DNA from: Pardosa pseudoannulata
Taxonomy: Eukaryota; Arthropoda; Arachnida; Araneae; Lycosidae
Reading direction: 5' to 3'
Assembly: GCA_032207245.1 (NCBI GenBank)
Contig: CM063509.1
Coordinates: forward strand, 8,965,937-9,029,936
DNA length: 64,000 bases
This document shows, piece after piece, positions 34,718-40,090 of this stretch (position 1 is the stretch's first letter; each line of letters begins with the position of its first letter). The notes under the pieces were generated by a model. The model saw only the letters and a list, made by a program, of their open reading frames with translations. It did no database searches and had not been told where the DNA came from. Made by a program: the position numbers and the translations under genes.

Positions 34718-36777
34718 GAGTCATTTTTAAACCCTCAGAAAGTACTTTTTATTCACAATTTATTTCTAGTTTGATCACTCAAAAAGCTTTAGTTGTCCAT
34801 TTTTCAAAATTAGTTTTTGTCAAATAGATTTATCTTATATTAATTTTTAGGCATTTTTAAAAACTTAATTCTGAAGTATTGTAGGGCATTTATTGAACTT
34901 TCCTTGTCTGGATCATAATCATTAAAATAGGTTCCTCAGGAAATAGGGTTTATGTCGTTATGCCGTGTATTTCAAGTAGGTCCTTAGAAAGTCCTTAATT
35001 TTTGTTCTAGAAAAACAGTGGGAACCCTGATGTGACTGAAATGTGTGTGTGTATATATACATATACATGTGTGTGTATGTATAAAAAAATTAAAAAATTA
35101 TTTCTTATTCCATGCACAGTTTTATTGTATACATGGAAATCCAGTATAAAAAGTAAATGATCAAATGAATACTTTAAAAAAAGAGGCTTTAGCATGTTTA
35201 TTATTGCATAGAACTCAAGAAAAAATAATTGGGGAGGAAAAGCCTTTAAAATTTTTCATTTGGTAACAAAAAGCCCATAGAAAGGAAATCATAAATAACT
35301 TACATCTGAGTTAAAAGTTTCAAATTTCACTTGAATATGTAGAAAGTTTAAAATTATATGGGCTAATAAAGATATATTCTATATTTTGACCCTATTTGGG
35401 TTTTCATGTTCCTTGAAAATTAAGTTTTATGTGTCTTTTTTTGTTACTTAACCCATTGAGGACCAGCACGTAAATGCTGTAAAGGTTAACTGTTGCCATT
35501 TACCCCATTCGCAACAAACATCTTGTACACACAACGCAAAGATTTTACTCATATCACTCCAGCGTCGGCTCCATGCGATGATCTCCAGTTGATATTGTGA
35601 CGACGTCAATGTTCTCGAGTGAAGAGGTTAGGGTGAAGAAGGATCACAGTCACGATAAAATTGGAAATCACTTTTATTTCTTGAATAAATATGATTGTAT
35701 ACAAGGGGATTCTAATCTCCCAAAACAAGTCGAAATGCAAGGGATTGTTGCCTGCATAACATCACCACGACAATCACAGGCGAAAGAAAAGAGATTAAAT
35801 AATCTCACACAAGTGGGGACGCTTTTCCAGTGTGCAATGCAAACCCAATTTATCCCCTGTTCCGTATCCGAGACTGTGCCGCTCCCTAAATGAGCGGACT
35901 TTACGAATCTCCCAAACTTAATCACTAGAAAGCTGGCTCCGGTCAAAAGGCACAAAAGCCTCCAAGAGGTCAAAGCACCTACGTAAGAAAAATGTCAAAA
36001 AGCCCAGAGTCTGAAAAATTCTAGGCTTTTTATACCTCAGGGTCAGTTACGATTCCAGTTACCTGGGAACTCCAGCTAAGGCTACAGCTAGTTTTTTTTT
36101 TAGCTGAATTCTCACAGGAGGCTTCAAATCAGCTGATTCCAGTCGTTAGTTTTGGACAAAGGGGGGGGGGTATTCACAATATTGAGAAACCAGTATTGGG
36201 TATGCATAATCAGAGATCGGAATGTTTTATTTTAATTTTTTAAATGCTAGATTTAATTACTAGATGGTGTTAAACAGCAAGGGTTTTCACAATGGTCCAT
36301 TTATATAGCATTTATGTGCTACTCCTAAAGGGGTTAATGCCATCTAGTAATTAAATCTAGCATTGAGAAATTAAAGTAAAATGTTCTGATCTCCAATTAC
36401 TCATACGGGACACTGGACTGATAAGAGTGAAGTCACTGCATCGCGTATATGAGATCTTGGTTGCAAACTGGTTAAATCATTTTAATTTTTGAACTATAAA
36501 TTTTGTTAATTTTTTTCATTTTGGCTCTTAATTTTTGACACAGTATAGATTTTTTAGATGCTTTCCTTGATTTTCTTAATTTATTATTTCATATTTTAAT
36601 ATGTATTTATATTCTACTGATGTTTTTTCCCATAGGATTGGAGAAATAAACAGACATGTGCTAGACATATTTGGTACCCATGCTTCAAAACTGTACTCTA
36701 ACTTTTGGCCAGAACTGGACTTAAGATATACCAGCAGAGTTTTCCAGGAAAGTGTTCTACTTTGGTTGATTCATTGA
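3524..36777 (+). CDS. TMEM135: Transmembrane protein 135 orthologue, 12 coding exons spread over 33 kb
   Basis: Joined exons: 3524-3676, 4768-4895, 9510-9602, 9684-9717, 11843-11908, 14411-14457 (or its duplicate 15692-15738), 22299-22536, 25107-25274, 27652-27792, 29904-30002, 30626-30693, 36636-36777. Total 1377 nt, or 458 codons plus TGA. All introns are GT/AG. Recognised by family blocks: NCYEVGHTWTPEC and KIYAPLYL near the N-terminus, SETLFRMAVARG (residues 138-149), PAGFLGG (residues 330-336) and HVLDIFGTHASK near the C-terminus. Several hydrophobic stretches fit a multi-pass membrane protein, at about residues 74-93, 104-118, 159-173, 255-268, 295-308, 329-343 and 375-389. Known of the family: TMEM135 acts at mitochondria and peroxisomes, affects mitochondrial dynamics and lipid or cholesterol handling, and its C-terminal half is related to Tim17/Tim22-type proteins. 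The start ATG has A at -3 and G at +4. The last 15 residues look lineage-specific. Confidence 0.95.
3677..4767 (+). other. TMEM135 intron 1, no further gene
   Basis: AT-rich intronic sequence running from GTAAGT to CTTTCAG. Short open frames here, such as the one continuing from exon 1 to 3850 and one at 4030-4278, are read-through or low-complexity translations without family resemblance. An imperfect inverted repeat containing CCCTTAA/TTAAGGG lies around 4329-4358. Confidence 0.8.
4768..4895 (+). CDS. TMEM135: TMEM135 coding exon 2
   Basis: Residues 52-93 plus two bases of codon 94, between CTTTCAG and GTACTT. It contains a strongly hydrophobic stretch (FLGFNAFAFIFIFCLL), the probable first full membrane span. 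Confidence 0.9.
5513..6365. mobile_element. CAGGGTTCCC-family MITE, copy 1
   Basis: Starts CAGGGTTCCCACGG and ends CGGGAACCCTG, inverted termini shared by six copies in the window. Flanking 5 bp are TGATT and TGTTT (4 of 5 match). Encodes nothing recognisable. A TA/TG microsatellite lies near 5943-6008 after the shared ATAATCAGCTAGTATA sequence. Lies in TMEM135 intron 2. Confidence 0.8.
6648..7416. mobile_element. hAT-type MITE (CAGGGTTGG termini)
   Basis: Begins CAGGGTTGGAAAAAAATCA and ends ATGCCAACCCTG, flanked by a perfect 8-bp target duplication AGTCAAAC (6640-6647 and 7417-7424). The 8-bp duplication and CAGGG terminus are hAT hallmarks. Subterminal ATTTAAATC motifs occur at both ends. 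No transposase. Confidence 0.85.
7474..7956 (+). mobile_element. hAT element remnant with transposase C-terminal fragment
   Basis: Target duplication GTATAGCT on both sides (7466-7473 and 7957-7964). Ends AAGGGATGGGCAAACTACGG and TTTGTCTATCCCTG are hAT inverted termini. Bases 7637-7834 encode 65 aa with SRLTDEYLALFLKIS, the C-terminal dimerisation-region motif of hAT (ZBED-like) transposases. The rest of the enzyme is absent, so this is an internally deleted element. A relative is at about 17263-17727. Confidence 0.85.
7957..8670. other. Intron 2 filler, nothing recognised
   Basis: AT-rich sequence with A-runs near 8339-8365. No gene or delimited repeat was found. Confidence 0.5.
8671..9416 (-). 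mobile_element. pogo/Tigger-type element remnant, copy 1
   Basis: Inverted termini CAGTAGACTCTGCTTAATGT and its complement ending AGCAGAGTCCACTG, with TA on both sides (8669-8670, 9417-9418), as expected for pogo/Tigger. On the minus strand a fragment around 8940-9010 (RKQNDLTLKQMIEILNRYD) resembles the N-terminal CENP-B/pogo helix-turn-helix. The DDE domain is missing. Confidence 0.75.
9510..9602 (+). CDS. TMEM135: TMEM135 coding exon 3
   Basis: Completes codon 94 (Arg) and runs to the first two bases of codon 125. Preceded by TTATTTTAG and followed by GTATGT. The peptide includes FAASFLAILIERK, matching the family block that ends in an IERK-type basic turn. Confidence 0.9.
   Translation, partial: EIYGKILLFTLFLLPSFCCKFPCYINREKK
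9684..9717 (+). CDS. TMEM135: TMEM135 coding exon 4 (34 nt micro-exon)
   Basis: Only 34 nt, encoding RGPLALYVTNV after the split Arg codon. The intron before it is only 81 bp (9603-9683). Preceded by TTTATCTTTCAG and followed by GTAAGT. The family has a short RRG-leading segment at this position, which supports the call. Confidence 0.9.
9839..10611. mobile_element. CAGGGTTCCC-family MITE, copy 2
   Basis: Termini CAGGATTCCCAC and CGGGAACACTG, with perfect 5-bp target duplication GTGAA (9834-9838, 10612-10616). A short TG/TA repeat at about 10280-10303 lies at the family's usual microsatellite site. In TMEM135 intron 4. Confidence 0.85.
11296..11576 (+). repeat. Possible solo LTR or LTR fragment
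   Basis: A 281-bp block of less AT-rich sequence that begins TGTAAAC and ends ACTGCA, with AATAAA at 11524-11529 near its 3' end. It looks like an LTR, but the flanking bases are low complexity so no target duplication can be shown. Open frames within it on both strands are not genes. Confidence 0.3.
11843..11908 (+). CDS. TMEM135: TMEM135 coding exon 5
   Basis: Sixty-six nt, phase 0 at both ends, residues 137-158. It contains SETLFRMAVARG, one of the best-conserved blocks of TMEM135. Preceded by TTCTTTTAG and followed by GTAGGT. Confidence 0.93.
12150..12888. mobile_element. hAT-type MITE (AGGGTTGTA termini)
   Basis: Left end GAGGGTTGTATC and right end TTACAACCCTG are inverted. Flanking 8 bp GGATTTAT (12142-12149) and GTATTTAT (12889-12896) match at 7 of 8. 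Several AACCATT/AACCAGT and TTGACC repeats lie near both ends. No coding capacity. Confidence 0.7.
12986..14257 (-). mobile_element. Full-length mariner element, inactive
   Basis: Inverted termini AGGTTGGGGAAAAAGAAATC and GATTTCTTTTTCCCCAAACC enclose about 1.27 kb next to TA dinucleotides. The minus-strand transposase remnant (13033-14073) fills most of it. Inserted in TMEM135 intron 5. Its 5' half was later copied in the exon-6 tandem duplication. Confidence 0.9.
13033..14073 (-). pseudogene. Mariner transposase, broken by frameshifts
   Basis: Read from ATG at 14071-14073. The N-terminal half (13707-13991) shows the helix-turn-helix region (VDRHVSSCTITQELKIDHKT). The catalytic half (13208-13558) shows HQDN, the second catalytic Asp block, and YPPYSPDLA, the third, spaced as in DD34D mariner. 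The C-terminus (13033-13227) has FYERGIMKLPLKC. The three pieces are in different frames. Total span about 347 codons, the normal mariner size. Confidence 0.9.
13717..14996. repeat. Tandem duplication, unit 1 (mariner 5' half plus exon 6)
   Basis: About 1.28 kb covering the N-terminal half and end of the mariner, then TMEM135 exon 6 and about 540 bp of intron 6. Repeated immediately downstream (14997-16287) with scattered substitutions and small indels. The junction shares TTGG(T). Confidence 0.9.
14411..14457 (+). CDS. TMEM135: TMEM135 coding exon 6, first copy
   Basis: Forty-seven nt encoding IWLFSATMALFLYIV and two bases of codon 174, flanked by CATTTTAG and GTAAAT. It lies in the first unit of a tandem duplication. 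A second copy with identical exon sequence is at 15692-15738. Which copy is used cannot be told from the genome. Confidence 0.88.
14997..15537 (-). pseudogene. Truncated mariner copy (N-terminal half of transposase)
   Basis: Minus-strand frame from 15391 back to 14975 includes the mariner N-terminus and DNA-binding region (VDRHVSSCAITQELKI). It is cut at the duplication junction, so the catalytic domain is absent. The element's own right terminus is kept near 15514-15537. Confidence 0.85.
15692..15738 (+). CDS. TMEM135: TMEM135 coding exon 6, duplicate copy
   Basis: Identical in all 47 bases to 14411-14457, with an intact AG acceptor (one extra T in the pyrimidine tract) and the GTAAAT donor. 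Since 47 is not a multiple of three, splicing both copies in series shifts the frame and meets TAA at 22370-22372 in exon 7. Skipping both also shifts the frame. The two are therefore either mutually exclusive or one is unused. Confidence 0.85.
16560..16880 (+). pseudogene. Possible BEL/Pao pol remnant
   Basis: The plus-strand translation before and after an in-frame TGA gives a segment (YLSKQIQRNSELHSQY, then FELVPDNSQPNNKPFF and YNSGKLKI) whose order resembles the linker and N-terminal part of a BEL/Pao reverse transcriptase. Several stops interrupt it. Weak resemblance, judged by eye only. Confidence 0.35.
17263..17727 (+). mobile_element. hAT element remnant, relative of 7474-7956
   Basis: Begins near GACCATTGATGGGCGAAC and ends AAGTTTGTCCATCCCTG. 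It carries the same hAT transposase C-terminal fragment (17400-17605, SRLTDEHLASFFKIS) and GGCCCACGGCCGAAAAAG near the right end. No intact 8-bp duplication is seen, so one end may be eroded. Confidence 0.75.
17912..18115. repeat. Tandem dimer of a 111-bp palindromic unit
   Basis: Two units start GGCTAACATACTGCATCTGG at 17912 and about 18023. Each contains internal inverted TATCTGG/CCAGATA motifs. Open frames on both strands result from the repeat, not from a gene. Confidence 0.7.
18438..18997. mobile_element. TTAA-target MITE (piggyBac-like termini)
   Basis: TTAACACATTGTTGACTGGT at the left and CTGGTCAACAATGTGTTAA at the right are inverted, with TTAA at both edges (18438-18441, 18994-18997). 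TTAA targets with a CACATT terminus fit piggyBac-type elements. An AT-rich segment lies near 18685-18750. Confidence 0.75.
19628..20509 (+). mobile_element. pogo/Tigger-type element remnant, copy 2
   Basis: Termini CAGTGGACTATCACTGTTAA and AAGCGGAATCCACTG with flanking TA (19626-19627, 20510-20511). Internally similar to 8671-9416 in inverse orientation, including the EARKQNDLTL fragment near 20250-20280. Interrupted by the SINE at 19786-19962. Confidence 0.75.
19786..19962 (-). mobile_element. tRNA-derived SINE, minus orientation
   Basis: Head at 19962 reading leftwards, with a tRNA-like GGCCGATTGGTTAGGATGCT A-box region and a degenerate B box (AGGTTCAAATTCC). The tail is a short (CCAAA) run. 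Perfect 15-bp target duplication TTTTACTGGCAAAGG (19771-19785 and 19963-19977). Inserted inside the Tigger remnant. Confidence 0.92.
20815..21272 (+). repeat. Probable solo LTR of an LTR retrotransposon
   Basis: Short inverted ends TGTTAGCC and GGCTGACA, a TATA box (TATATAAG near 20996-21003) followed by a GC-richer leader, and AATAAA at 21190-21195. CAGAATGTT occurs at both edges but not in perfect register as a target duplication. No internal retrotransposon is adjacent. Confidence 0.45.
21458..21514. repeat. (TA)n microsatellite
   Basis: Nearly pure TA dinucleotide run. Translated frames here are Tyr-Ile repeats and are not genes. Confidence 0.95.
21850..21903. repeat. (TA)n microsatellite followed by (CA)n
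   Basis: TA run ending TATGTACACACACACA. Confidence 0.95.
22299..22536 (+). CDS. TMEM135: TMEM135 coding exon 7 (hydrophilic linker)
   Basis: Residues 174-253. Begins with the family-typical R-Y-V-F-G-R-E-E and continues through a Ser/Thr-rich, low-conservation linker to a His/Cys-containing end (HISCPHSLSCMQYILQ), comparable to the KHGPRH/C-rich end of the vertebrate linker. Preceded by CTCTTTTAG and followed by GTAATT. Confidence 0.9.
22947..23573. mobile_element. hAT-type MITE (CAAGGCCATAGGC terminus), copy 1
   Basis: Perfect 8-bp target duplication TAAAGATA (22939-22946, 23574-23581). Left end CAAGGCCATAGGCAAGGGG, right end TTTCTGGCTACGATGCTG. A relative sits inside the Tc1 element at 33108-33749. 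The frame at 23042-23242 is shared by both copies in degraded form and may derive from a transposase, but I do not recognise it. Confidence 0.88.
23932..24652. mobile_element. MITE with CAGGCTTGCAA termini and TAGTCACTTTT repeats
   Basis: Left CAGGCTTGCAATTCC and right CAGTTGCAAGTCTG are inverted. A 6-bp duplication TAAACA flanks it (23926-23931, 24653-24658). Several copies of TAGTCACTTTT lie just inside both ends. No coding capacity. Confidence 0.72.
24653..25106. other. Intron 7 distal part, no gene
   Basis: AT-rich sequence ending in the exon 8 acceptor. No repeat was delimited. Confidence 0.6.
25107..25274 (+). CDS. TMEM135: TMEM135 coding exon 8
   Basis: Fifty-six codons, phase 0 at both ends, residues 254-309. 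Two hydrophobic segments, GFLRPFLIGYAAFSG and LNLGLFLGGFGGTF. The glycine-rich second one belongs to the Tim17-like half of the protein. Acceptor TTCTTTTAG, donor GTGAGT. Confidence 0.92.
25970..26034. repeat. Perfect palindrome, 31-bp arms with a 3-nt loop
   Basis: Left arm 25970-26000 starts GCATTACACATATTATATAA. Right arm 26004-26034 is its exact reverse complement. The loop is TTT. Lies in TMEM135 intron 8. Confidence 0.95.
26740..27427. mobile_element. TTAA-target MITE (piggyBac-like) with internal minisatellite
   Basis: Edges TTAACACATTAAAGGCAGG and CCTGCCTTTAATGTGTTAA are perfect inverted repeats with TTAA target sites. The left terminal sequence has been amplified into the array at 26749-26955. 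Confidence 0.8.
26749..26955. repeat. Minisatellite, 44-bp unit, about 4.7 copies
   Basis: Units begin TTAAAGGCAGGAGTCATAGT and continue AATACGAT, then a C/T-rich part ending ACTGTACC. Copies differ by a few bases. The unit contains the element's own terminal motif (TTAAAGGCAGG). Confidence 0.92.
27652..27792 (+). CDS. TMEM135: TMEM135 coding exon 9
   Basis: Forty-seven codons, residues 310-356. Contains ALPAGFLGGLFMRFFPSST, matching the family block AGFLAG followed by a short Tyr/Phe and Ser/Thr run, then LYLTWKLIE. Acceptor CATTTACAG, donor GTTAGA (a weak donor). Confidence 0.93.
28252..28351. repeat. Direct repeat flanking MITE copy 3, left member
   Basis: About 100 bp (TGTATAACTTTCATGCCTGT onward) that recurs on the other side of the MITE at 29465-29586 with small differences. 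Confidence 0.85.
28352..29441. mobile_element. CAGGGTTCCC-family MITE, copy 3
   Basis: Termini CAGGGTTCCCACAGTCC and CAGGAACCCTG. The 5-bp flanks (TGTTT, TCATA) do not match, unlike most copies. A (TA)n run lies at about 29080-29119. Longer than most copies because of extra internal sequence at about 28500-28850, which copy 5 shares. Confidence 0.82.
29465..29586. repeat. Direct repeat flanking MITE copy 3, right member
   Basis: Begins TGTATAACTTTCATGCCTGT and ends ATGCTGTTT, like the left member, with one short insertion. Confidence 0.85.
29904..30002 (+). CDS. TMEM135: TMEM135 coding exon 10
   Basis: Thirty-three codons, residues 357-389. A short loop with LPKVKGS is followed by a hydrophobic span (MLFLYAASTAVLFYA). 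Acceptor TTACTTTCAG, donor GTAAGT. Confidence 0.92.
30003..30625. other. TMEM135 intron 10, nothing else recognised
   Basis: AT-rich intron without a delimited repeat. Confidence 0.7.
30626..30693 (+). CDS. TMEM135: TMEM135 coding exon 11
   Basis: Residues 390-411 plus two bases of codon 412. Contains the conserved run LKPAYLKFLTRLT. Acceptor TTTTATAG, donor GTAAGC. Confidence 0.92.
31130..31853 (+). pseudogene. 3' end of a non-LTR retrotransposon (I/Jockey-like)
   Basis: From 31181 one frame reads SHVGIPGNEKADNLARHA, the conserved end of the LINE-encoded RNase H domain. After frameshifts, 31426-31629 reads ELRVAIGLLTSYCCLNRHL and VCRGCHMAEESSSHVLCEC, the cysteine-bearing C-terminus typical of such pol proteins. 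A GGCCTTGGGCCACAGTGC 3' region and an AATTCTAATTCTAA tail end at about 31853. 5' truncated and frameshifted. In TMEM135 intron 11. Confidence 0.8.
31854..32200 (+). pseudogene. 3' end of a second non-LTR retrotransposon
   Basis: The frame to 32198 contains NRKLDAILTRLCISHSRLTH and a C-X2-C region (CFLCYNHLTVHPILTSC), the pol C-terminus motif seen in Jockey/I-type LINEs but different from the neighbour upstream. Truncated and decayed. Confidence 0.7.
32660..33107 (-). pseudogene. Tc1-like transposase, C-terminal part
   Basis: Minus-strand frames contain GSIMAWGMFSWYW and a TYQQENATFHKA block, the family motifs around the second catalytic Asp of Tc1 transposases, where a Glu stands in the D(N)A position. 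Frameshifts join three overlapping frames. The N-terminal part lies beyond the inserted hAT MITE. Confidence 0.8.
33108..33749. mobile_element. hAT-type MITE, copy 2, inside the Tc1 element
   Basis: Perfect 8-bp target duplication GTCAGCAT (33100-33107, 33750-33757). Left end CAAAGCCATAGGCAAGGGG and right end TTGCTACGGCCCTG correspond to 22947-23573. Confidence 0.9.
33751..34120 (-). pseudogene. Tc1-like transposase, N-terminal part
   Basis: The minus-strand frame at 33751-33975 continues the interrupted transposase with a region similar to the second DNA-binding helix block of Tc1 enzymes (SVWTNRHATL, SAVEDWLMH). Degenerate. Confidence 0.6.
34228..35029. mobile_element. CAGGGTTCCC-family MITE, copy 4, inside the Tc1 terminus
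   Basis: Termini CAGGGTTCCCATGG and GTGGGAACCCTG, with 5-bp duplication ATGTG (34223-34227, 35030-35034). Removing it restores a continuous Tc1 terminus, which confirms the 5-bp length. CA/TA microsatellite at 34680-34718. Confidence 0.9.
35448..36337. mobile_element. TTAA-target MITE (piggyBac-like)
   Basis: Left TTAACCCATTGAGGACCAGC and right CCTAAAGGGGTTAA with further inverted similarity (ACGTAAATGC / GCATTTATGTG). Internal sequence is less AT-rich. The frames at 35597-35973 on both strands are not recognised and are probably non-coding. Lies in TMEM135 intron 11. Confidence 0.7.
36209..36397. repeat. Large inverted repeat, arms of about 60 bp, overlapping the TTAA element edge
   Basis: Left arm 36209-36271 contains GCTAGATTTAATTACTAGAT. 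The right arm, about 36334-36397, is its imperfect complement. The spacer of about 62 bp holds the TTAA element's right terminus and is bounded by TTAA on each side. Confidence 0.8.
36636..36777 (+). CDS. TMEM135: TMEM135 terminal coding exon 12
   Basis: Completes codon 412 (Lys) and encodes 46 more residues to TGA at 36775-36777. Contains HVLDIFGTHASK, the conserved C-terminal motif (vertebrate form KVLDVFGTGASKH). The end after RYTS is not conserved. Acceptor CCCATAG. Confidence 0.93.
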
Positions 36778-37700
36778 TGCTCTGTTATTCTATTCAGTTA
36801 TTTATTTGAAATGGAAGATCAGTATTGTGCCTTTTAGAAATATACTTCAGTTAAGTAACAGTTTATGCCCCAGCTAAAAGAGGAAAAGGTTTTTAATTTT
36901 AAAAGTGGTTGAAATAGGATGAAAATTATAATTTAGTTTGACACACACTGGGTAGTTAGAAATATAAATTTTATGTAGAATCTTACTACTGATGGCTGAT
37001 TTTATGTATTGAATTTTTTTAAGTTTTTATTCAGAAAAAAATGCAATAGTGTCAAGGTGAATTATATGAAAAGAATCAGTTTTTTAAAAATTGTTATTGT
37101 GTTCTGTTTAAATTGAAATAATAGTTAACACTGGTATTAATTTACAATATACATATATTATGTATATGGTATGTGTGTGAAAGAAAATTATCCATTTAAT
37201 TAAACTGATTAACTGCTGGTAGTGCTTTTTCCTAGGAGGGCATAAATTGAGATTTGACTGTTTCGATGCTTATATACAAAATAGATATTTATATTGTAAA
37301 TCAGTTTATTATATTATGATGATTTTCCTGATGCATAGTTTAGTACTTTGATTTTTTTTTAAAATTTTAATCCTTTTGTTCTTTACTTCTTTCTGCAGGA
37401 GGGATGGTAGTGCATAATTTAAATGAAATTGTTTATTGCATTTTTATTAAATTGTTTACAGATGGTATATAGGTATTTAAAATATAACTTTGGCTTATTT
37501 GAAAATATATATACAATCTATGTATAAACTGAAAATGACTTTTTTCTTCAAAAATTTACCTGAAAGTGAAAATTTATATGTAAGACAAAATGAGGAAAAC
37601 GTACTGTGAAACATTCAATTTGGTGCCAGGGATACTGGTGAAATATTTTCCAATGAAACTGCTGTAAAATAAAATGTAAATGTTTTGTTATTAATAATAT
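36778..37700 (+). other. Probable 3' untranslated region of TMEM135
   Basis: AT-rich sequence without another gene. The first good polyadenylation signal followed by an abrupt T-rich stretch is AATAAA at 37668-37673. The exact cleavage site cannot be fixed from sequence. Confidence 0.4.
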
Positions 37701-37923
37701 TTTACTTATTAAATGCCAATGGCAGTAGTTTAAACTCTGGTAAGTCTATCTGAAGCTAGGACAATTTCCATAAACTTAGGCAATATAAATTTTAAAAACA
37801 AAAATTTTATTTTTGCTAATTTGGTCTTTTTTTCAATTTTTTATTTATTTTTTACCAATAAAAACAATAAAGGGCACAAAATAGGTCCTATAAACATCAA
37901 TACTACTGATCCATGTATAGCCC

Positions 37924-38102
37924 TGCTGAATGATGGCCGAATGGTTAGGGTGCTGGCCTTCGGAACCATAGTTCGTGGGTTCGAATCCCACTATGGCATG
38001 GATGTTCGTAGCCATTCGGAATCGGCTTTAAATTGTAGGTCCTGGTCTCATTAGCCCTTGTGTTGCAAAAAGTAGACCATAGTATTCCAAAACCAAGCCA
38101 AA
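37924..38102 (+). mobile_element. tRNA-derived SINE, plus orientation
   Basis: Head resembles a tRNA: A-box region GGCCGAATGGTTAGGGTGCT and perfect B box GGTTCGAATCC. The body ends in CCAAAACCAAGCCAAA. Perfect 13-bp target duplication CCATGTATAGCCC (37911-37923, 38103-38115). Same family as 19786-19962. The A-box form suggests a Ser/Leu-type tRNA ancestor. Confidence 0.94.
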
Positions 38103-38115
38103 CCATGTATAGCCC

Positions 38116-38902
38116 CCCCCCCCACATCAACTTAAGATTTAAAAAAAAATGTTCTGGTAATTCTTGGCTTATATATGAAAATGTATGGTATTCACAATTG
38201 GAATCTGTTCTGGTATTTAACAATTTAAGGTTTTGAAATACATATTTTTTTCTGACATATTCAGTATTCAAAGTAATTAGAATAAAATAGACAGACTCAA
38301 AACTTTCATCTCTATTTATTTCTAATTTGATGTATTATTCATTTCTCTAATTTTTTTTATTAAATTATATTTTACAGAATATACATAAGTATTTAAAATG
38401 TAACTAATTGTGAGTGCTTCTTCATTCACAATTGGAAGCTAATCTGAAATTTAATTTATTGAAACCTTGGAATAAATGTTTAGATTTTAACATTTTTAGT
38501 ATCCAAACTAATTATTAGAAATTAGTATATATGTAATTTGATATTTTGGTTTGGATTTATTTTTAATTTGAAGCAACTTAATTTTCTTTAGTGTAGTGAA
38601 GTGTGTAAAAAATATTTATTCAAGAATAAGACATTTTGTTTTCTTGCTAATCTATGCTGGGTATAATGTATATGAATTTGATTCTCAACTAAGTCTAGTT
38701 GATTTCAACTCAAAATGCAGAATTTGAGTGAAAGAGTTAAAAAAATATGTTTAAACTGTTAATTAGCACTTAAAAATAAAATTTTATGTTCAAACAAAAA
38801 TCAGGCATTTTGTTGTTGCTCAATCCTTTTATTTATATCTATTCTAGCATTTCAAAATAAGATGCTATTGTTAGATATTGTAACTAGTTTTGCAGATGTA
38901 AA
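38116..38902. other. Intergenic DNA, no gene seen
   Basis: AT-rich sequence starting with a C-run. Nothing delimited. Confidence 0.6.
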
Positions 38903-39003
38903 TTTTAAGGACCTCCCTGAGAAAGAAAACACCAGTTGAAGAAAACTTGTTCATATTTATTTTTCTTCAACTGCTGTTTTCTTTCTCAGGGAGGTCCTTA
39001 AAA
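38903..39003. repeat. Near-perfect palindrome, 43-bp arms
   Basis: Arms 38903-38945 and 38961-39003 pair with one mismatch around a 15-nt loop. They contain AAGGACCTCCCTGAGAAAG. The GTCCTTAAA and GAACCCTG words to its right (39049-39097) suggest a decayed relative of the CAGGGTTCCC family. Confidence 0.92.
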
Positions 39004-39173
39004 TAATTAAAACTTCTTTAAAATAAAGAATTTTAAGAACTTTTTTAAAAGTCCTTAAAGTTTTGATTTTTTCCTTTCAAAAGCAGGTATGAACCCTGCT
39101 TTTGGTTGTTGTGTAACAAGAAAATAAAATTTCTCCTTGTATAATTTATCTGTTGTATTTTGAGCAAGCCTCA

Positions 39174-39174
<1 letters not shown>

Positions 39175-39238
<64 letters not shown>
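39175..39238. repeat. (TA)n microsatellite
   Basis: Pure TA run of about 60 bp. Confidence 0.95.
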
Positions 39239-39240
<2 letters not shown>

Positions 39241-40090
39241 ATAGGCTTTTTATTATTAAATGGGGTTCCAGAGGGTTATCTCTACCCTGTAGTCATGGAA
39301 CCTTAGGAATGCAATCAAAATTCAACCTAACTTCATTTATTCAATGACATATCAAAGCATACCATGAAACCTTATACAAAACTATATATGAAAAATCCCT
39401 GAAAAAAAAACTGCGTCAAAACTGTGATGGAACTTTGTTAAATAGTCATTAGTGCTGACCAATCAGCTATTGCTTGAAGTCACGTGTGGGATGTAACCCA
39501 TGCCTTAAAACTCTATTTTTAGGTATGGAACTGGAAGGATTTCTACTAGCGAAGATTTGAGAATATTTATTAGGGTTCCATGAAAAGAATTTCTAGGAAA
39601 ATAGAATCTTAAACCGAAAGTGATAAAAATATCATTACATATATATAAATAAGAAAATGACTCTTGCAAAGAGTTTTGTTTTCACCTTTTTAATAATCAT
39701 TTCAGTATTACAAATGATTTTTTGTATAATTGTTTGTTTCTTGGGTTTTCATTGTTTTATTTTGCTGCATCAGGAAATTCATTATAATGTAAATTGTATT
39801 TAAGTGTTATAAATTATGCAAATTATATTATTTATGCTATGGTACTTAAGATGAGAGGTGTATTTTATAATGCAAATTGAGGGTATCTACCAGTTCATTA
39901 TCCAGCTTTTAAAGAACATTTATATATTGACATTTTATATGGAAGTATTTTACGAAGTAGTCATTTAATAATTTAATATGATAAAATAGATATTTCTGAT
40001 ATTGTCATTTTTTAATGTAACTGTTTTCAATGTATGAAAGGCATTAAATCATCAAAAAGTTTAGTTATGTTCTATTTTTAGTAAAAAAAT

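Larger units (their letters stand above)
32428..35047 (-). mobile_element. Tc1-like transposon, degenerate, split by two later insertions
   Basis: Left terminus CAAACATTCCAGTCACAATA after TA (32426-32427). The matching right terminus (GGTGGTCACATTAATGTG) is cut at 34227 and resumes at 35030 as ATGTGACTGAAATGTGTG. A hAT MITE (33108-33749) interrupts the transposase, and a CAGGGTTCCC MITE (34228-35029) interrupts the right terminus. Confidence 0.87.

Noticed and set aside
35597..35973. 98- and 99-codon frames on opposite strands
   Set aside because: They are contained in a TTAA MITE, with no domain, no splice partners and mutual antisense overlap.
37929..38000. Possible tRNA gene (good A and B boxes)
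   Set aside because: It is the head of a SINE: a 179-bp body with a CCAAA-type tail and a 13-bp target duplication, with a second family member at 19786-19962.
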